64,000 nucleotides of DNA from Rhizocola hellebori. GTDB lineage: Bacteria; Actinomycetota; Actinomycetes; Mycobacteriales; Micromonosporaceae. The position numbers and the translations under genes are program-made. Positions 10,213 through 19,642 of the stretch are shown here, one piece after another (position 1 is the first letter of the stretch; each line of letters begins with the position of its first letter). The stretch is from positions 144,562-208,561 of the forward strand of contig NZ_BONY01000007.1 of the NCBI RefSeq assembly GCF_016862955.1. Reading direction: 5' to 3'. The notes under the pieces were generated by a model that worked only from the letters and a program-made list of their open reading frames with translations, did no database searches and was not told the DNA's origin.

Positions 10213-11315
10213 CCAGCGCCCCGGCCCCGCCGCAGCCGCCACCGAAGCGGGTGGGGGTGTTCGCGCGCCTCCGGGAGCCGGGGCTGGGGGATCTGGTCCA
10301 GCGCAACATCTTCTTGGCATTGACCCGGAGCGCGTTTCCCGATGCGGAGATCACCCATGTGTTGCCGCGCACCACGGTGGAGCGCTTCGGCGAATTCCTG
10401 GCCCGGCACTCCCGGGCAACAGAGGTGCTGTGCTGCCCCGATTATGGCAATGACGACACCGCGGCGTGGACTGCCTTCGCGGAGCAGGCCGCCCAGTTCG
10501 ATCTGTGCATTGTGGACCCCGACAGCCACGACCTTGGCGGCGTGCAGGCAGCCTCATTCGGGATTGCCCGTCGGATAGGTTTCGCGTTGGGCCGCACTGG
10601 CCCGCAGGGATTGACCACGGCTATCCGCATCCCCCGACCGCTGTTCGGGGCGCCGGATCTGTTCGATTTCGCCACCGGATTGGCGGCAGCGCTAGGCGTG
10701 CCTGCGTCCGGATACGCCGACACCGTGCCACCGTTTCCCTTCACGCCCGAGCCGCTGCCCGGCCTAGCCCGGCCCACGATTGTGTTCCACCCCGGCGGCG
10801 CTCCACATTGGAACCGCCGCTGGCCACTGGCGCACTACATCGAGCTCGGCCAGCGGCTTCGCGACGTCGCAGGCACCGTCGTGTGGGTCGGCTCCCCGCA
10901 GGAGGCGAGCGAGCTGCAACGCGCCGGCACACACGTGATCGCCGGAGCGGATCTCAACAGCCTGGCCAATCTGCTGGCCCAGGCAGATCTGCTCGTAGGC
11001 AGCGACTCGGCGCCTGCTCACATCGCCGCCGCGGTCGGCACGCCGACGATCGTCCTCTACGGGCCGACATTCACCGAATTCATGTGGGCCCGCGTCTACC
11101 CAAATCACCAGGGCATCAACCGGCGCTACCGCTGCCAGCAGATCCGCAACCTGCAGCTCGGTGCCGGACCAGGGGTGATGCCGTGCGAGCACCAATGCCA
11201 CTACGCCTACTCCGGGGCCGACGGGCCATATCCGAAGTGCCTTACCGACATCACCGTCGATGAGGTCTACCACGCGGTGCTGAAACGGATCCCAGTGGAG
11301 GTGCCACGTGATTAA
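10209..11315 (+). CDS. Glycosyltransferase family 9 (heptosyltransferase-like)
   Basis: 368 residues. GDLVQRNIF near the N terminus and the C-terminal half [52 protein letters not shown] are the hallmarks of ADP-heptose:LPS heptosyltransferases (GT9). In bleomycin-type clusters a GT9 enzyme (BlmE type) transfers the sugar to the hydroxy-amino acid; together with the HldE-like gene at 14917 it suggests a heptose-pathway-derived sugar on the peptide. Starts inside the previous stop (ATGA) and overlaps the next gene by eight bases. Confidence 0.88.
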   Translation: MTSAPAPPQPPPKRVGVFARLREPGLGDLVQRNIFLALTRSAFPDAEITHVLPRTTVERFGEFLARHSRATEVLCCPDYGNDDTAAWTAFAEQAAQFDLCIVDPDSHDLGGVQAASFGIARRIGFALGRTGPQGLTTAIRIPRPLFGAPDLFDFATGLAAALGVPASGYADTVPPFPFTPEPLPGLARPTIVFHPGGAPHWNRRWPLAHYIELGQRLRDVAGTVVWVGSPQEASELQRAGTHVIAGADLNSLANLLAQADLLVGSDSAPAHIAAAVGTPTIVLYGPTFTEFMWARVYPNHQGINRRYRCQQIRNLQLGAGPGVMPCEHQCHYAYSGADGPYPKCLTDITVDEVYHAVLKRIPVEVPRD

Positions 11316-12474
11316 CGTCTTTCAGCCGACACTCGGCGAACAGGAACTGGCCGCCGTCACCGACGTCTTCGCGAGCGGCTGGCTCGGGCGCGGGGCGCGC
11401 ACGACGGCATTTGTGCAGGAATTCGCCGACCACCTGGGGGTGGCTGCCGAGCACCTGGTGCCGGTGAACTCGTGCACGGAGGCGCTGTTCACCACCATCG
11501 AGCTGCTCGGCATCGGAGCCAGCGATGAAGTCGTCATGCCGAGCATCAGCTTTGTCGGCGCCGCCAACGCGGTAGCCGCGGCCGGTGCCAGGCCGGTGTT
11601 CTGCGACGTCGATCCGCACACGCTCAACCTGACAGTGGACCACCTGGCTGCCAAGATTAACTCCCGCACCTCCGCGGTCATGCTTTTACATTATGGCGGG
11701 TACCCGGGGCAGCTCGCCGAGATCGCCGCGCTCTGCGATGAGCGGGGCATCCCGCTCATCGAGGATGCGGCATGTGCGGTGGCCTCCCGCGCGGACGGCC
11801 GTGCGTGCGGCACAGTGGGTGCATTCGGGGCGTGGAGCTTCGACGCGATGAAGATCCTCGTGATGGGCGACGGCGGCATGCTCTATTGCCGCGAGCCGAA
11901 TCAGGCGCGCCGGGCCGCCCAGCTGACCTACCTCGGTCTGGGCAAGACCAGCGGCATATCGCAGGCGGTCACCTCAACGCAACGGTGGTGGGAAATCGAC
12001 ATCGAGTGTTTCGGCCGCCGCTCAAGCATCAACGACATCGACGCAGCCATCGGTTCGGTGCAGCTGCGCCGGTTGCCGCAATTCGTCGCGCGCCGCCGCG
12101 AGATCGTCGAACGATACGAGACCGGCCTTGCCGGGCTCGAAGGCCTGCGCCAGCCGCCAGCCCTTCCGGCTGGACACACGTCGTCGTACTACTTCTATTG
12201 GGTGGGCCTGACCGGCGGCATACGCGACGAGGTCGCGCGGCACCTCTACGAGCGCGGCATCTACACGACCTTCCGGTACCACCCTCTGCACCTTGTCGCG
12301 GCCTACGGCAGCGACGCGCGTCTTCCCGGCGCCGAGCGGGCCGCGGAGGAGACGCTGTGCCTGCCATTGCACCAAGGCATGGACGACGCCATGGTCGAGA
12401 AGGTCATCGACGAGACGCGTGCGGCCGTGCTCGCCTGCCGCGAGGCCGGTCGACTGTCGGCCCAGGAGGTGTGA
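11308..12474 (+). CDS. DegT/DnrJ/EryC1 PLP aminotransferase (sugar type)
   Basis: 388 residues, GTG start. Family features: NSCTEALFTTIELLGIG (substrate loop), DEVVMPSISFVGAANAV, LIEDAACAVASR (PLP-ring Asp) and SFDAMKILVMGDGGM with the Lys expected to form the Schiff base. Such enzymes put an amino group on NDP-sugar or cyclitol ketones. A second family member lies at 25287. Its substrate is unknown; the neighbouring GT9 and HldE-like genes suggest a sugar nucleotide. Confidence 0.88.
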   Translation: MINVFQPTLGEQELAAVTDVFASGWLGRGARTTAFVQEFADHLGVAAEHLVPVNSCTEALFTTIELLGIGASDEVVMPSISFVGAANAVAAAGARPVFCDVDPHTLNLTVDHLAAKINSRTSAVMLLHYGGYPGQLAEIAALCDERGIPLIEDAACAVASRADGRACGTVGAFGAWSFDAMKILVMGDGGMLYCREPNQARRAAQLTYLGLGKTSGISQAVTSTQRWWEIDIECFGRRSSINDIDAAIGSVQLRRLPQFVARRREIVERYETGLAGLEGLRQPPALPAGHTSSYYFYWVGLTGGIRDEVARHLYERGIYTTFRYHPLHLVAAYGSDARLPGAERAAEETLCLPLHQGMDDAMVEKVIDETRAAVLACREAGRLSAQEV

Positions 12475-12477
12475 GCT

Positions 12478-13401
12478 GTGGGCATCGTCGACACGGAGTT
12501 GCGGCGCACATATTCGGCGCTCATTGAGGTCATGCTGCGTGAGGGCCTGACCAGTCTGGCTCGTGAGACCGCCGAAACTGCGGTGCGCCAAGGGCTGTGG
12601 GCCGACGCCAGCCAACGGCCGATCGACTATTGGCCCGAAGGCGGCCATCAGCCGGTCTACGAGCCCAGCGACTACTGGTTCGTCGGGCATCTCGAAAACA
12701 GCTATTCAGCCATACGCTCGGAGATCGACGCGCTGCTCGCCGATGACCGTCCCGGGTTCGCACCAGTCGACGAACCTTTGCTGGGCAAAGGAAAATGGGA
12801 TCAGGTCGTGCTTTACGAGGCGGGCCGGCGGCAGGAGCGGGCCTGTGAGTTGTTCCCGGTGACCGCTTCGGTGATCGAGCAGATCCCGGAGGCCACCACG
12901 CTCGGCCCGGGCGTGGTCACACTGTCCTGGCTGGAACCGGGCAGCCACATCGTGCCGCACTGCGGGCGCACGAATGCCCAGATGCGGGTCCACCTCGGCC
13001 TGCGGGTGCCGGGCGGCGCCTCGATACGGGTCGGTGACCAGACCCTCACCTGGGAGGAGGGCCGCTGCATCGTCTTCGACGACTCTTACGAGCACGAGGT
13101 GTGGCACCGCGGTGACCAGCCGCGCCTGGTGCTCCTGCTTGACGTGCTCAACCCGTGCCTGGACGCGGCCCTGCGCACACGTCTGCTTGCCCGGCGCCAG
13201 TCGTCGTCCGATCAGATCGCCCGCTACCTGGCCGAGCACGACATCGACAGGGTGGAGACCGACGACCACGGCGTCGTGCTGCGCCCGTCGGCGGGCGTAT
13301 CAGCGCTCGTGCGGCGATACATGACCGAGACGGGAGCGACCGCGGTGCAACGGCATGGACGGGAACTGCGCTTCGAATACGGCGATGGGCGGCAGTCATG
13401 A
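12478..13401 (+). CDS. Aspartyl/asparaginyl beta-hydroxylase-like enzyme
   Basis: 307 residues, GTG start three bases after the previous stop. The core HxD-less AspH fold is visible: SWLEPGSHIVPHCGRTNAQMRVHLGLRVPGG (metal His), WEEGRCIVFDDSYEHEVWHRGDQPRLVLLLDVLNP (second His and 2-oxoglutarate-binding Arg). The N-terminal 90 residues resemble leader regions in other secondary-metabolism AspH-like proteins. A relative exists in bleomycin-family clusters, where beta-hydroxyhistidine is needed (family knowledge). Stop overlaps the next gene's ATG. Confidence 0.85.
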   Translation: MGIVDTELRRTYSALIEVMLREGLTSLARETAETAVRQGLWADASQRPIDYWPEGGHQPVYEPSDYWFVGHLENSYSAIRSEIDALLADDRPGFAPVDEPLLGKGKWDQVVLYEAGRRQERACELFPVTASVIEQIPEATTLGPGVVTLSWLEPGSHIVPHCGRTNAQMRVHLGLRVPGGASIRVGDQTLTWEEGRCIVFDDSYEHEVWHRGDQPRLVLLLDVLNPCLDAALRTRLLARRQSSSDQIARYLAEHDIDRVETDDHGVVLRPSAGVSALVRRYMTETGATAVQRHGRELRFEYGDGRQS

Positions 13402-13655
13402 CAGAGCTGGCAGAGATCGCGGCGGTGGTAAGCGCGGCATGGCAGGAAGTGCTGCGGCGCGACGACTTCGGCGCAGACGATGACTTCATCGAGATGGGCG
13501 CGACCTCGCTGGACGCAGTGCGAATCGTCGCCCGGGTGTCCGAAGACCTGGATCTGGACCTGTCCGTGCGGGTGCTGCTGGAGCCGCGAACGCTCACCGG
13601 CATGGTCGACCGCGTGCGCCAGGAAGCGGCAGCTCAGGCAGGAGCGTCCACATGA
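13398..13655 (+). CDS. Discrete peptidyl carrier protein (type II PCP)
   Basis: 85 residues. FIEMGATSLDAVRIVARVSEDL holds the phosphopantetheine Ser (GATS). ATG at 13398 lies inside the previous stop, and the stop overlaps the next ATG. It resembles the free-standing carrier BlmI in position and size. A stand-alone carrier beside two hydroxylases suggests it presents an amino acid for hydroxylation, or receives one from a discrete A domain. Confidence 0.88.
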   Translation: MTELAEIAAVVSAAWQEVLRRDDFGADDDFIEMGATSLDAVRIVARVSEDLDLDLSVRVLLEPRTLTGMVDRVRQEAAAQAGAST

Positions 13656-14920
13656 GATTCATGACGCACGACGCGACGAAGGCGGAGCTTCTCGCCGCTT
13701 GCATGCACAACAATGTGATGTGGATGCGCCGCCTCGTCGAGGCGGGTGGCGGCACACTGTTCCAGGAGGACGGGCTGGAGTGGGCGGCCACGTGGCATCC
13801 AGGCCGGGAGATCACGGCATTGGTGACTCAACACCCCGATCCCTCGCTACGCGGCCGCATCGACGCCATCGGCGAATACGGGCGAGCCAACAGCGTCGAC
13901 GTCGTCAGCTACTGGGCGATGGACGCGACCTGGGCCGGGCAGCTGGATATCTGGCTGTGCGCTCGCGGGTTCCGTTCCGGTGGCCGCCCACATTGGATGG
14001 CTGTGGATCGTGCGACCTATCCCGAGAGCTCTTCCTCCGGCGAGTCCCCGATGACGTTTCCGGACACATTCGACGACCACACCGTGCCGGAGCTGTTGTG
14101 CTACAACCCGATGTCGCGCGAGATACGGCAAGCTCTGGTCAGCCGGCAACCGCAACGGGTCTGGCAGGCCGTATGGTGGCGCAACGGCTCGCCGGTCGGC
14201 ACGTTGTCGATCAACCTCACCGAAGGTGATCTGGGTGTGGGCGGCATCCACGACCTGTTCTTCCTGCCCGAAGCACGCACCGCGGGCATCGGCTTGGAGC
14301 GATTCGACGCCATCAGAGAGTTCGGGCGCAAGTTCGACGTGCGCTACGGCATCGCCAACGCGGTCGACGAGGCAGCACCGCTGTATCGGGTCATGGGATT
14401 CCAGTCGCTCGGGTTTGGACAGACGTGGTGGCTTCCCCGGCACGCTGCCCAGCGCGCGCCCGATCCGAAGCAGGTGGCCTTCGCCGAGGCGCTTGGGGAA
14501 AGTGATATCAGCGCAATCGAGGCACACGCCCATCCGTCCGTGTTGGACCAACCGCTTGCCAATGGCATGACACCACTGCGCCTTGCCGCTTACTACAAGC
14601 GACCCGAGGTGGCGCGATGGTTGATCGATCGCGGCGCCACGCCCGATTTGCTGGTGGCGTGGGAACTGGGCTGGAAGGACGAGGCGACGCAACTCCTGCA
14701 GGCCGACCCTTCGTTGGCCACCAAGCGCCAGCCGAACAGCGGCAAAACACTGCTTCACGTCGCGGTGGAACGTGACCATCCCGACCTGGCGGCCCTGCTG
14801 CTCGATTCCGGTGCCGATCCGCAGGTGCGCGATGAACGCCACCACGGTACGCCGTTGGACTGGGCTGTGGAATTGCGGCGCAGGCGGGTCGGGGCCGTGT
14901 TGCGAGGCAGGACCAGATGA
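13652..14920 (+). CDS. GNAT acetyltransferase fused to ankyrin repeats; candidate self-resistance
   Basis: 422 residues. Residues 60-265 look like a GNAT fold (GGIHDLFFLPEARTAGIGLERF, YGIANAVDEAAPLYRVMGFQSLG at the acetyl-CoA site and C-terminal end). Residues 270-415 hold ankyrin repeats (GMTPLRLAAYYKRPEVARWLIDRGA, GKTLLHVAVERDHPDLAALLLDSGADP, GTPLDWAVELRRR). Bleomycin producers protect themselves with an N-acetyltransferase (BlmB), so this is the best in-window resistance candidate, but the ankyrin tail is unusual. The ankyrin gene at 28078 in the mercury region is related in style. Confidence 0.75.
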   Translation: MRFMTHDATKAELLAACMHNNVMWMRRLVEAGGGTLFQEDGLEWAATWHPGREITALVTQHPDPSLRGRIDAIGEYGRANSVDVVSYWAMDATWAGQLDIWLCARGFRSGGRPHWMAVDRATYPESSSSGESPMTFPDTFDDHTVPELLCYNPMSREIRQALVSRQPQRVWQAVWWRNGSPVGTLSINLTEGDLGVGGIHDLFFLPEARTAGIGLERFDAIREFGRKFDVRYGIANAVDEAAPLYRVMGFQSLGFGQTWWLPRHAAQRAPDPKQVAFAEALGESDISAIEAHAHPSVLDQPLANGMTPLRLAAYYKRPEVARWLIDRGATPDLLVAWELGWKDEATQLLQADPSLATKRQPNSGKTLLHVAVERDHPDLAALLLDSGADPQVRDERHHGTPLDWAVELRRRRVGAVLRGRTR

Positions 14921-16344
14921 ACGTGGACCTGGCCCGGCTGCTCGACGATGTCGTGGACATCAAAGTGGCGGTCATCGGCGACGCGTTGCTGGACGTCTTC
15001 GTGGCCGGAGCTATGCGCGGACTGTGCCGGGAGGCGCCCGCTCCGGTGGTCGCGGTGCTGGGTCACACCGAAGCGCCGGGTGCGGCCGCGAATGCGGCGG
15101 CCAACGTGGTCGCGTTGGGTGGGCAGGTCCGGCTGGTGTCGGTGGCCGGGCATCAGCTGCGGAATCTGCTTGAGGCCCATCGGGTACCCACAGCAAATGT
15201 TTTGGAAGGTCCTACGGTCGTCAAGAAGCGGGTCGTAGCGGGCGGGCACATCCTGATGCGCCTCGACGAGGGCCACGGCGTGGGCGTGATGCCCGCCCTC
15301 GACGCGAATCTGGCCGACGCTGTCGCACAGGCCCATGCGCTGGTGATCAGCGACTACGAATATGGCGTGCTCGGTCCGCACAGAATGCCGGCGCTGCATC
15401 AGGCATCCGATCGCGTGGACGTGACCGTGGTGGACGCCAAACATCCGGCGCGCTACCGCGACTTGCGCCCGACCGCGTCGACGCCAAATTACGCCGAGGC
15501 CGTGCAGATGCTCGGCCTGCCGTTGCTGGACAACGACGGCGAGCGCCTGGCACAGATCCTCGGGCACGGCGACGATCTGCTCGCCGCGACGGGTGCCAGG
15601 CTGGTCGCGGTGACGTTGAGCGGCAACGGTTCCGTGCTGTTTGAACAAGGTAGGCCGCCGTATCGCGCGGTTGCCACTGGCGCGGCCCCCCATGATGTTG
15701 TCGGCGCAGGCGACGTCTTCGCCGCCGCGTTGGCCCTGGCGCTGGGCGCTCACGCACCGGCGCCGATCGCGGTGGAGTTCGCCACCCAGGCGGCCACATG
15801 CGCATCGCTCGGCTCGGCCGGCATCACGGCCCGCTGCGCCCGGCAGCAACTGGCCGCACGGCTGCACTCCGGTGACAAGACGCTCGCAGTGCAGGACCTG
15901 GCACAGTGGGCGCGAACCATGCACACCGCCGGCATGCGGATCGTGTTCACCAACGGCTGCTTTGACATCCTGCACGAAGGGCACGTCGCCGTGCTGAGCC
16001 AGGCCAAGGCGCTGGGCGACCGGCTGATCGTGGCGATCAATGACGACAGCAGCGTGCGCGCTCTCAAAGGTCCAGGCCGCCCGGTGATCGACCTGTCTGG
16101 ACGGATGCGCACACTGGCAGCGCTGGGCTGCGTCGACCACGTGGTCGCCTTCTCCGGGCCAACGCCGATCGAACTCATCGAGGCGGTGCATCCGGATCTC
16201 TATGTCAAGGGTGGCGACTACGCGTCGATGGCGCTGCCGGAGCTTCCTGTATTGCGCCGGCTCGGAGTGGAAGTAAGGCTACTGGAGTATGTCGAGGACC
16301 GATCGACCAGCCGCATTATCGAACAGGTTCGATCATTTAGCTGA
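14917..16344 (+). CDS. HldE-like bifunctional sugar kinase / nucleotidyltransferase
   Basis: 475 residues. N-terminal PfkB/ribokinase domain (VIGDALLDVFVAG, PGAAANAAANVVALGG, HDVVGAGDVFAAALALALG with the catalytic Asp) and C-terminal cytidylyltransferase-like domain (FTNGCFDILHEGHV, KGPGRPVIDLSGR, YVKGGDY, VEDRSTSRIIEQVR). HldE phosphorylates D-glycero-D-manno-heptose-7-phosphate and then adenylylates it. In bleomycin-type clusters a homologue (BlmC type) begins the sugar pathway used by the GT9 partner. ATGA overlap with the upstream gene. Confidence 0.9.
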   Translation: MNVDLARLLDDVVDIKVAVIGDALLDVFVAGAMRGLCREAPAPVVAVLGHTEAPGAAANAAANVVALGGQVRLVSVAGHQLRNLLEAHRVPTANVLEGPTVVKKRVVAGGHILMRLDEGHGVGVMPALDANLADAVAQAHALVISDYEYGVLGPHRMPALHQASDRVDVTVVDAKHPARYRDLRPTASTPNYAEAVQMLGLPLLDNDGERLAQILGHGDDLLAATGARLVAVTLSGNGSVLFEQGRPPYRAVATGAAPHDVVGAGDVFAAALALALGAHAPAPIAVEFATQAATCASLGSAGITARCARQQLAARLHSGDKTLAVQDLAQWARTMHTAGMRIVFTNGCFDILHEGHVAVLSQAKALGDRLIVAINDDSSVRALKGPGRPVIDLSGRMRTLAALGCVDHVVAFSGPTPIELIEAVHPDLYVKGGDYASMALPELPVLRRLGVEVRLLEYVEDRSTSRIIEQVRSFS

Positions 16345-16357
16345 TAGGGGAGGATCG

Positions 16358-16642
16358 ATGTCTAGTCAGGATGCGCCTATCGCCGACCAGGCCGTGTATG
16401 AGGCAGTCGTGGACGCGGTCGATCTGGTGTGCGGGCTTTCGCGGTCCGAGCTCGATCCCAATCTGACGATCGACGAACTGGGCATCGACTCGCTGAGCGC
16501 CGCGGAGATCGTGCAAGAGGTGGAGAAGACACTCGAGATCACGGTGGATATGACGACGATAACCTCCTCATGGTCGTCATTCACCTTGGCCGGCCTGGCG
16601 AAGATGTTTGTGGACACGCGAGAGGCCGGCCATGGCTCCTGA
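16358..16642 (+). CDS. Acyl/peptidyl carrier protein
   Basis: 94 residues. DELGIDSLSAAEIVQEVEKTLEI holds the phosphopantetheine Ser; the DSL sequence is closer to acyl carrier proteins than to NRPS carriers. GGGGAGG precedes the ATG. The next gene (A-T-C NRPS) starts inside its 3' end, so the two are coupled and the carrier may receive the substrate of that A domain or deliver an acyl group. Confidence 0.87.
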   Translation: MSSQDAPIADQAVYEAVVDAVDLVCGLSRSELDPNLTIDELGIDSLSAAEIVQEVEKTLEITVDMTTITSSWSSFTLAGLAKMFVDTREAGHGS

Positions 16643-19631
16643 TTCGCAGTCGACCATCCATGGGATGTTCGAGCGCCAGGCGGTGTTGCGACCCGACGTG
16701 GTCGCGGTTCGGCATCGCGGCCACGCCGTAACCTATGGCGCGCTTGCCACCAGGGCCCGGGGCTGGGCGGGCCATCTGCGCGACACTGGTGTCAGGCCCG
16801 GTGACTTGGTGGGCATACAGCTCGACCGGTCGGTGGACATGGTGGCTGCGATGCTCGGTGTGCTGATGGCGGGCGCCGGATACGTGCCACTGGATCCCGC
16901 GTACCCGCCAGAGCACGTCGCCTTCATGGCTGCGGATGCCGGGCTGGCGACGATCATCTGTGAACCGGCCGCGGTGGCGAGCAGTCGGTTCGTTCCGGTG
17001 CCGGCGTCGGCGGCCCAGGTCGCATATGTTCTCTACACCTCAGGGTCCACGGGCCAGCCCAAGGGTGTGCCGATGACGCACGCCAACGCGGTAGACATGC
17101 TCACCTGGGCGACCGGTGTGTTCGGCGACGACCTCCTGGTGGTGCTCGCCTCGACCTCGATCTGCTTCGACTGCTCGATCCTGGAGATCTTCGGCCCGCT
17201 GACCTACGGCGGCACAACGGTTCTCGTCGACAGCGTGATGGATCTGAGCGCGGAGCCCAGCGGGTTGGGTGTGCGGCTGGTCCACAGCGTGCCATCGGTG
17301 ATCACGGAGCTGCTTCGCACCGACCGGCTCCCACAGACGGTGCGCACCGCGATCGTCGGGGGAGAAGCACTGTGGGCCGGGCTCGTGGAGCAGATCTACG
17401 CGCGCAGCTCGATCGAACGATTGGTGAATCTGTACGGGCCGACGGAATTCACCAGCTACGCCACCATGGCCATCGTCGAGGCTCAATCAGTAGGCGACCG
17501 AGGTTCACCGCCGATCGGGCTGCCCGTGGCAAACACCCGGATCCACCTGCTTGACTCTGCGGGAAATGCCGTGGCACATGATGAGCCAGGGGAGATGTTC
17601 ATCGCCGGGGCCGGGTTGGCGCACGGATATCTCGGCAGACCCGGCCTTACCGCCGAGCGGTTCGTGCCCGAGCCCGGTGGCGGCAGCCCGGGCGAGCGGA
17701 TGTATTGCACCGGGGACCTCGGCGCCTGGGGAGCCGACGGCAACCTCTACTTCTTCGGGCGCATCGACGATCAGGTGAAGGTGCGAGGTGTGCGCATCGA
17801 GCCGACCGAAGTCGAACACGCTCTGCTCGGCCATCCGGCCGTGCGCGAAGCCGTGGTGGGCACCGTTGGCAGCCAACCCGGTTCGATCGAGCTGGTTGCC
17901 TACATTGTGTCCGATGTGGACGAAATCGTCGCTGTTGACGCGCTGCGCATCTTCTTGCGTGAGCGGGTGCCTTCGCCGCTTGTCCCAGCCCACTACGTGT
18001 TCCTGCGCCAGCTGCCGCGGCTGCCCAACGGGAAGATCGATCGGCGCCGCCTGCCCGCGCCGGGCCCCGCGGAGGTGGCGTGCGCCTCCGGGACGCCGCC
18101 CCGGTCGCAGTTGGAGGGTCTGCTGGCGCAGCTATGGGCGGAGGCGGCTGGGATCGAAGAGGTCGACGTACACGCCGACCTCTTCGCACTCGGTGGGCAT
18201 TCGCTTCCGGCGCTGCGCGTGCGAGTCCGGGCCTCCGAGGTGCTCGGCGTGGATCTGCCGCTTCGGATTTTCTTCGAGCAGCACACGGTCGCCGATCTTG
18301 CTGCGGAGATCGACCGTCTAACGGCCGGCCAGGTGGCACAGGTGACGCCTCACTTGGATCCGGTGAAGCGCGGCGAGCTCAGTGCCACTCAACTGGAAAT
18401 CCTCAAACGGGCGGAGCGGGACGACGGCGGGTTGGTCCTGCCGCTGGTCGTCCGCCTTACCGGAAACCTGAGTCTGGCTGCGCTACGGTGGGCCACTGCG
18501 ATGGTGGTGCAGCGCCACGAGATCTTGCGTTCGGTCGTGAGCACGCCACCACGCTTGGCCGTCGCCACACCCCCGGAACTGATCCTCATCGACGGTCAGG
18601 CGGATTTCGTCGACCTCATCGCCCGTCCCTGGGATGTGCGCCTCGAACCGCCTGTGCGGCTATTCGTCGCCCGTCTCGGCGAGGACGACCATGTGTTCGG
18701 CGTTGTGCTGCACGCGATCGCCGCAGACGCATGGACCGTGGAGACGGTCAGCCTTCAGATCCTTGAGCTTTATGCGGCCGCGATTGGCGGCAGGCCGGTG
18801 CCGACAGTGCGGACCGTCCAATACGCTGAGTGGGCCGCCGAACGCGCGGCTCGGCGGGACTCGCCAGCAGGCAAGGAACAGCGGCGACATTGGGAAGAAA
18901 TGCTTGCCGAAGCGCCAGTGCTCACGCTGCCCGGCGATGTGCGCCGCGCAGCGCCCGGTCCGGCTCACCTGCATATCTTCTGGCTCGGTGAGGCAACGGT
19001 CCGAGGGCTGATCGGCCTGGCCCGCGAGGAATCCGCCACGCCCTACATGGCCGCGGTCACCGCGTTCGCGGCCGCCCTGCACGCGACCACCGGTCAACCC
19101 GAGACGATGATCGGCTGCCCGACCTCGGGGCGGCTGCGTCCCGAGCTGACCACCGTCGTCGGCCCGTGCATGGACGCGTTGGCGCTGCGCTGCGACGCGT
19201 CCGGCGAACCAACATTCCGTGAGCTGCTGCGCCGCGTCCGTTCGACGTCACTGGCCGCATACGCCAACGATGCCGTCCCGTTTGTGGAGATGGCCTCGGG
19301 CTTCCCGCAGCATCCGAACCGCCATCCGGTCTTCCAGACCAGCGTTGTCCTGCAGCAGCGTCCTTCGCTGCTCGATCCTTCTTACAGCGCTGAACTCATG
19401 GGACGCCAAGACATCGGCGGCATTCAGCTTTCCGGTGTCCTTGACGAGCCACCGATGACCGCCCTGGACATCGAGCTTGCCTTCTTCGAGCGCGACGGCG
19501 ACTGGGAGGGCGTGCTGACCTGCCGCAGCGACGTTCTCGCCGCTGAAGAGGTACAGGCGTTCGCCCAAACGCTGAGCGATCTGGCATCGGCAGCCGCCGA
19601 CGCGCCGGACAGTCCGATCAAACGAGCTTGA
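16632..19631 (+). CDS. NRPS A-T-C
   Basis: 999 residues. Full A domain: VLYTSGSTGQPKGVPMTHAN, CFDCSILEIFGPLTYGG, NLYGPTEFTSYAT, YCTGDLG, GRIDDQVKVRG, PNGKIDRR. Carrier: FALGGHSLPAL. C domain from about residue 590, whose active-site motif is LHAIAADAWT: second His and Asp of HHxxxDG are kept, first His and Gly are not. Pocket residues begin D-C; I do not predict a substrate. Domain order A-T-C means it passes its amino acid to a downstream carrier in another protein. Confidence 0.9.
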   Translation: MAPDSQSTIHGMFERQAVLRPDVVAVRHRGHAVTYGALATRARGWAGHLRDTGVRPGDLVGIQLDRSVDMVAAMLGVLMAGAGYVPLDPAYPPEHVAFMAADAGLATIICEPAAVASSRFVPVPASAAQVAYVLYTSGSTGQPKGVPMTHANAVDMLTWATGVFGDDLLVVLASTSICFDCSILEIFGPLTYGGTTVLVDSVMDLSAEPSGLGVRLVHSVPSVITELLRTDRLPQTVRTAIVGGEALWAGLVEQIYARSSIERLVNLYGPTEFTSYATMAIVEAQSVGDRGSPPIGLPVANTRIHLLDSAGNAVAHDEPGEMFIAGAGLAHGYLGRPGLTAERFVPEPGGGSPGERMYCTGDLGAWGADGNLYFFGRIDDQVKVRGVRIEPTEVEHALLGHPAVREAVVGTVGSQPGSIELVAYIVSDVDEIVAVDALRIFLRERVPSPLVPAHYVFLRQLPRLPNGKIDRRRLPAPGPAEVACASGTPPRSQLEGLLAQLWAEAAGIEEVDVHADLFALGGHSLPALRVRVRASEVLGVDLPLRIFFEQHTVADLAAEIDRLTAGQVAQVTPHLDPVKRGELSATQLEILKRAERDDGGLVLPLVVRLTGNLSLAALRWATAMVVQRHEILRSVVSTPPRLAVATPPELILIDGQADFVDLIARPWDVRLEPPVRLFVARLGEDDHVFGVVLHAIAADAWTVETVSLQILELYAAAIGGRPVPTVRTVQYAEWAAERAARRDSPAGKEQRRHWEEMLAEAPVLTLPGDVRRAAPGPAHLHIFWLGEATVRGLIGLAREESATPYMAAVTAFAAALHATTGQPETMIGCPTSGRLRPELTTVVGPCMDALALRCDASGEPTFRELLRRVRSTSLAAYANDAVPFVEMASGFPQHPNRHPVFQTSVVLQQRPSLLDPSYSAELMGRQDIGGIQLSGVLDEPPMTALDIELAFFERDGDWEGVLTCRSDVLAAEEVQAFAQTLSDLASAAADAPDSPIKRA

Positions 19632-19642
19632 GGAGAACGCCC

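Noticed and set aside
10700..16210. CCGGAT half-sites inside genes as operators
   Set aside because: Single half-sites are expected by chance in GC-rich DNA; only paired arms with an AT-rich centre were kept.
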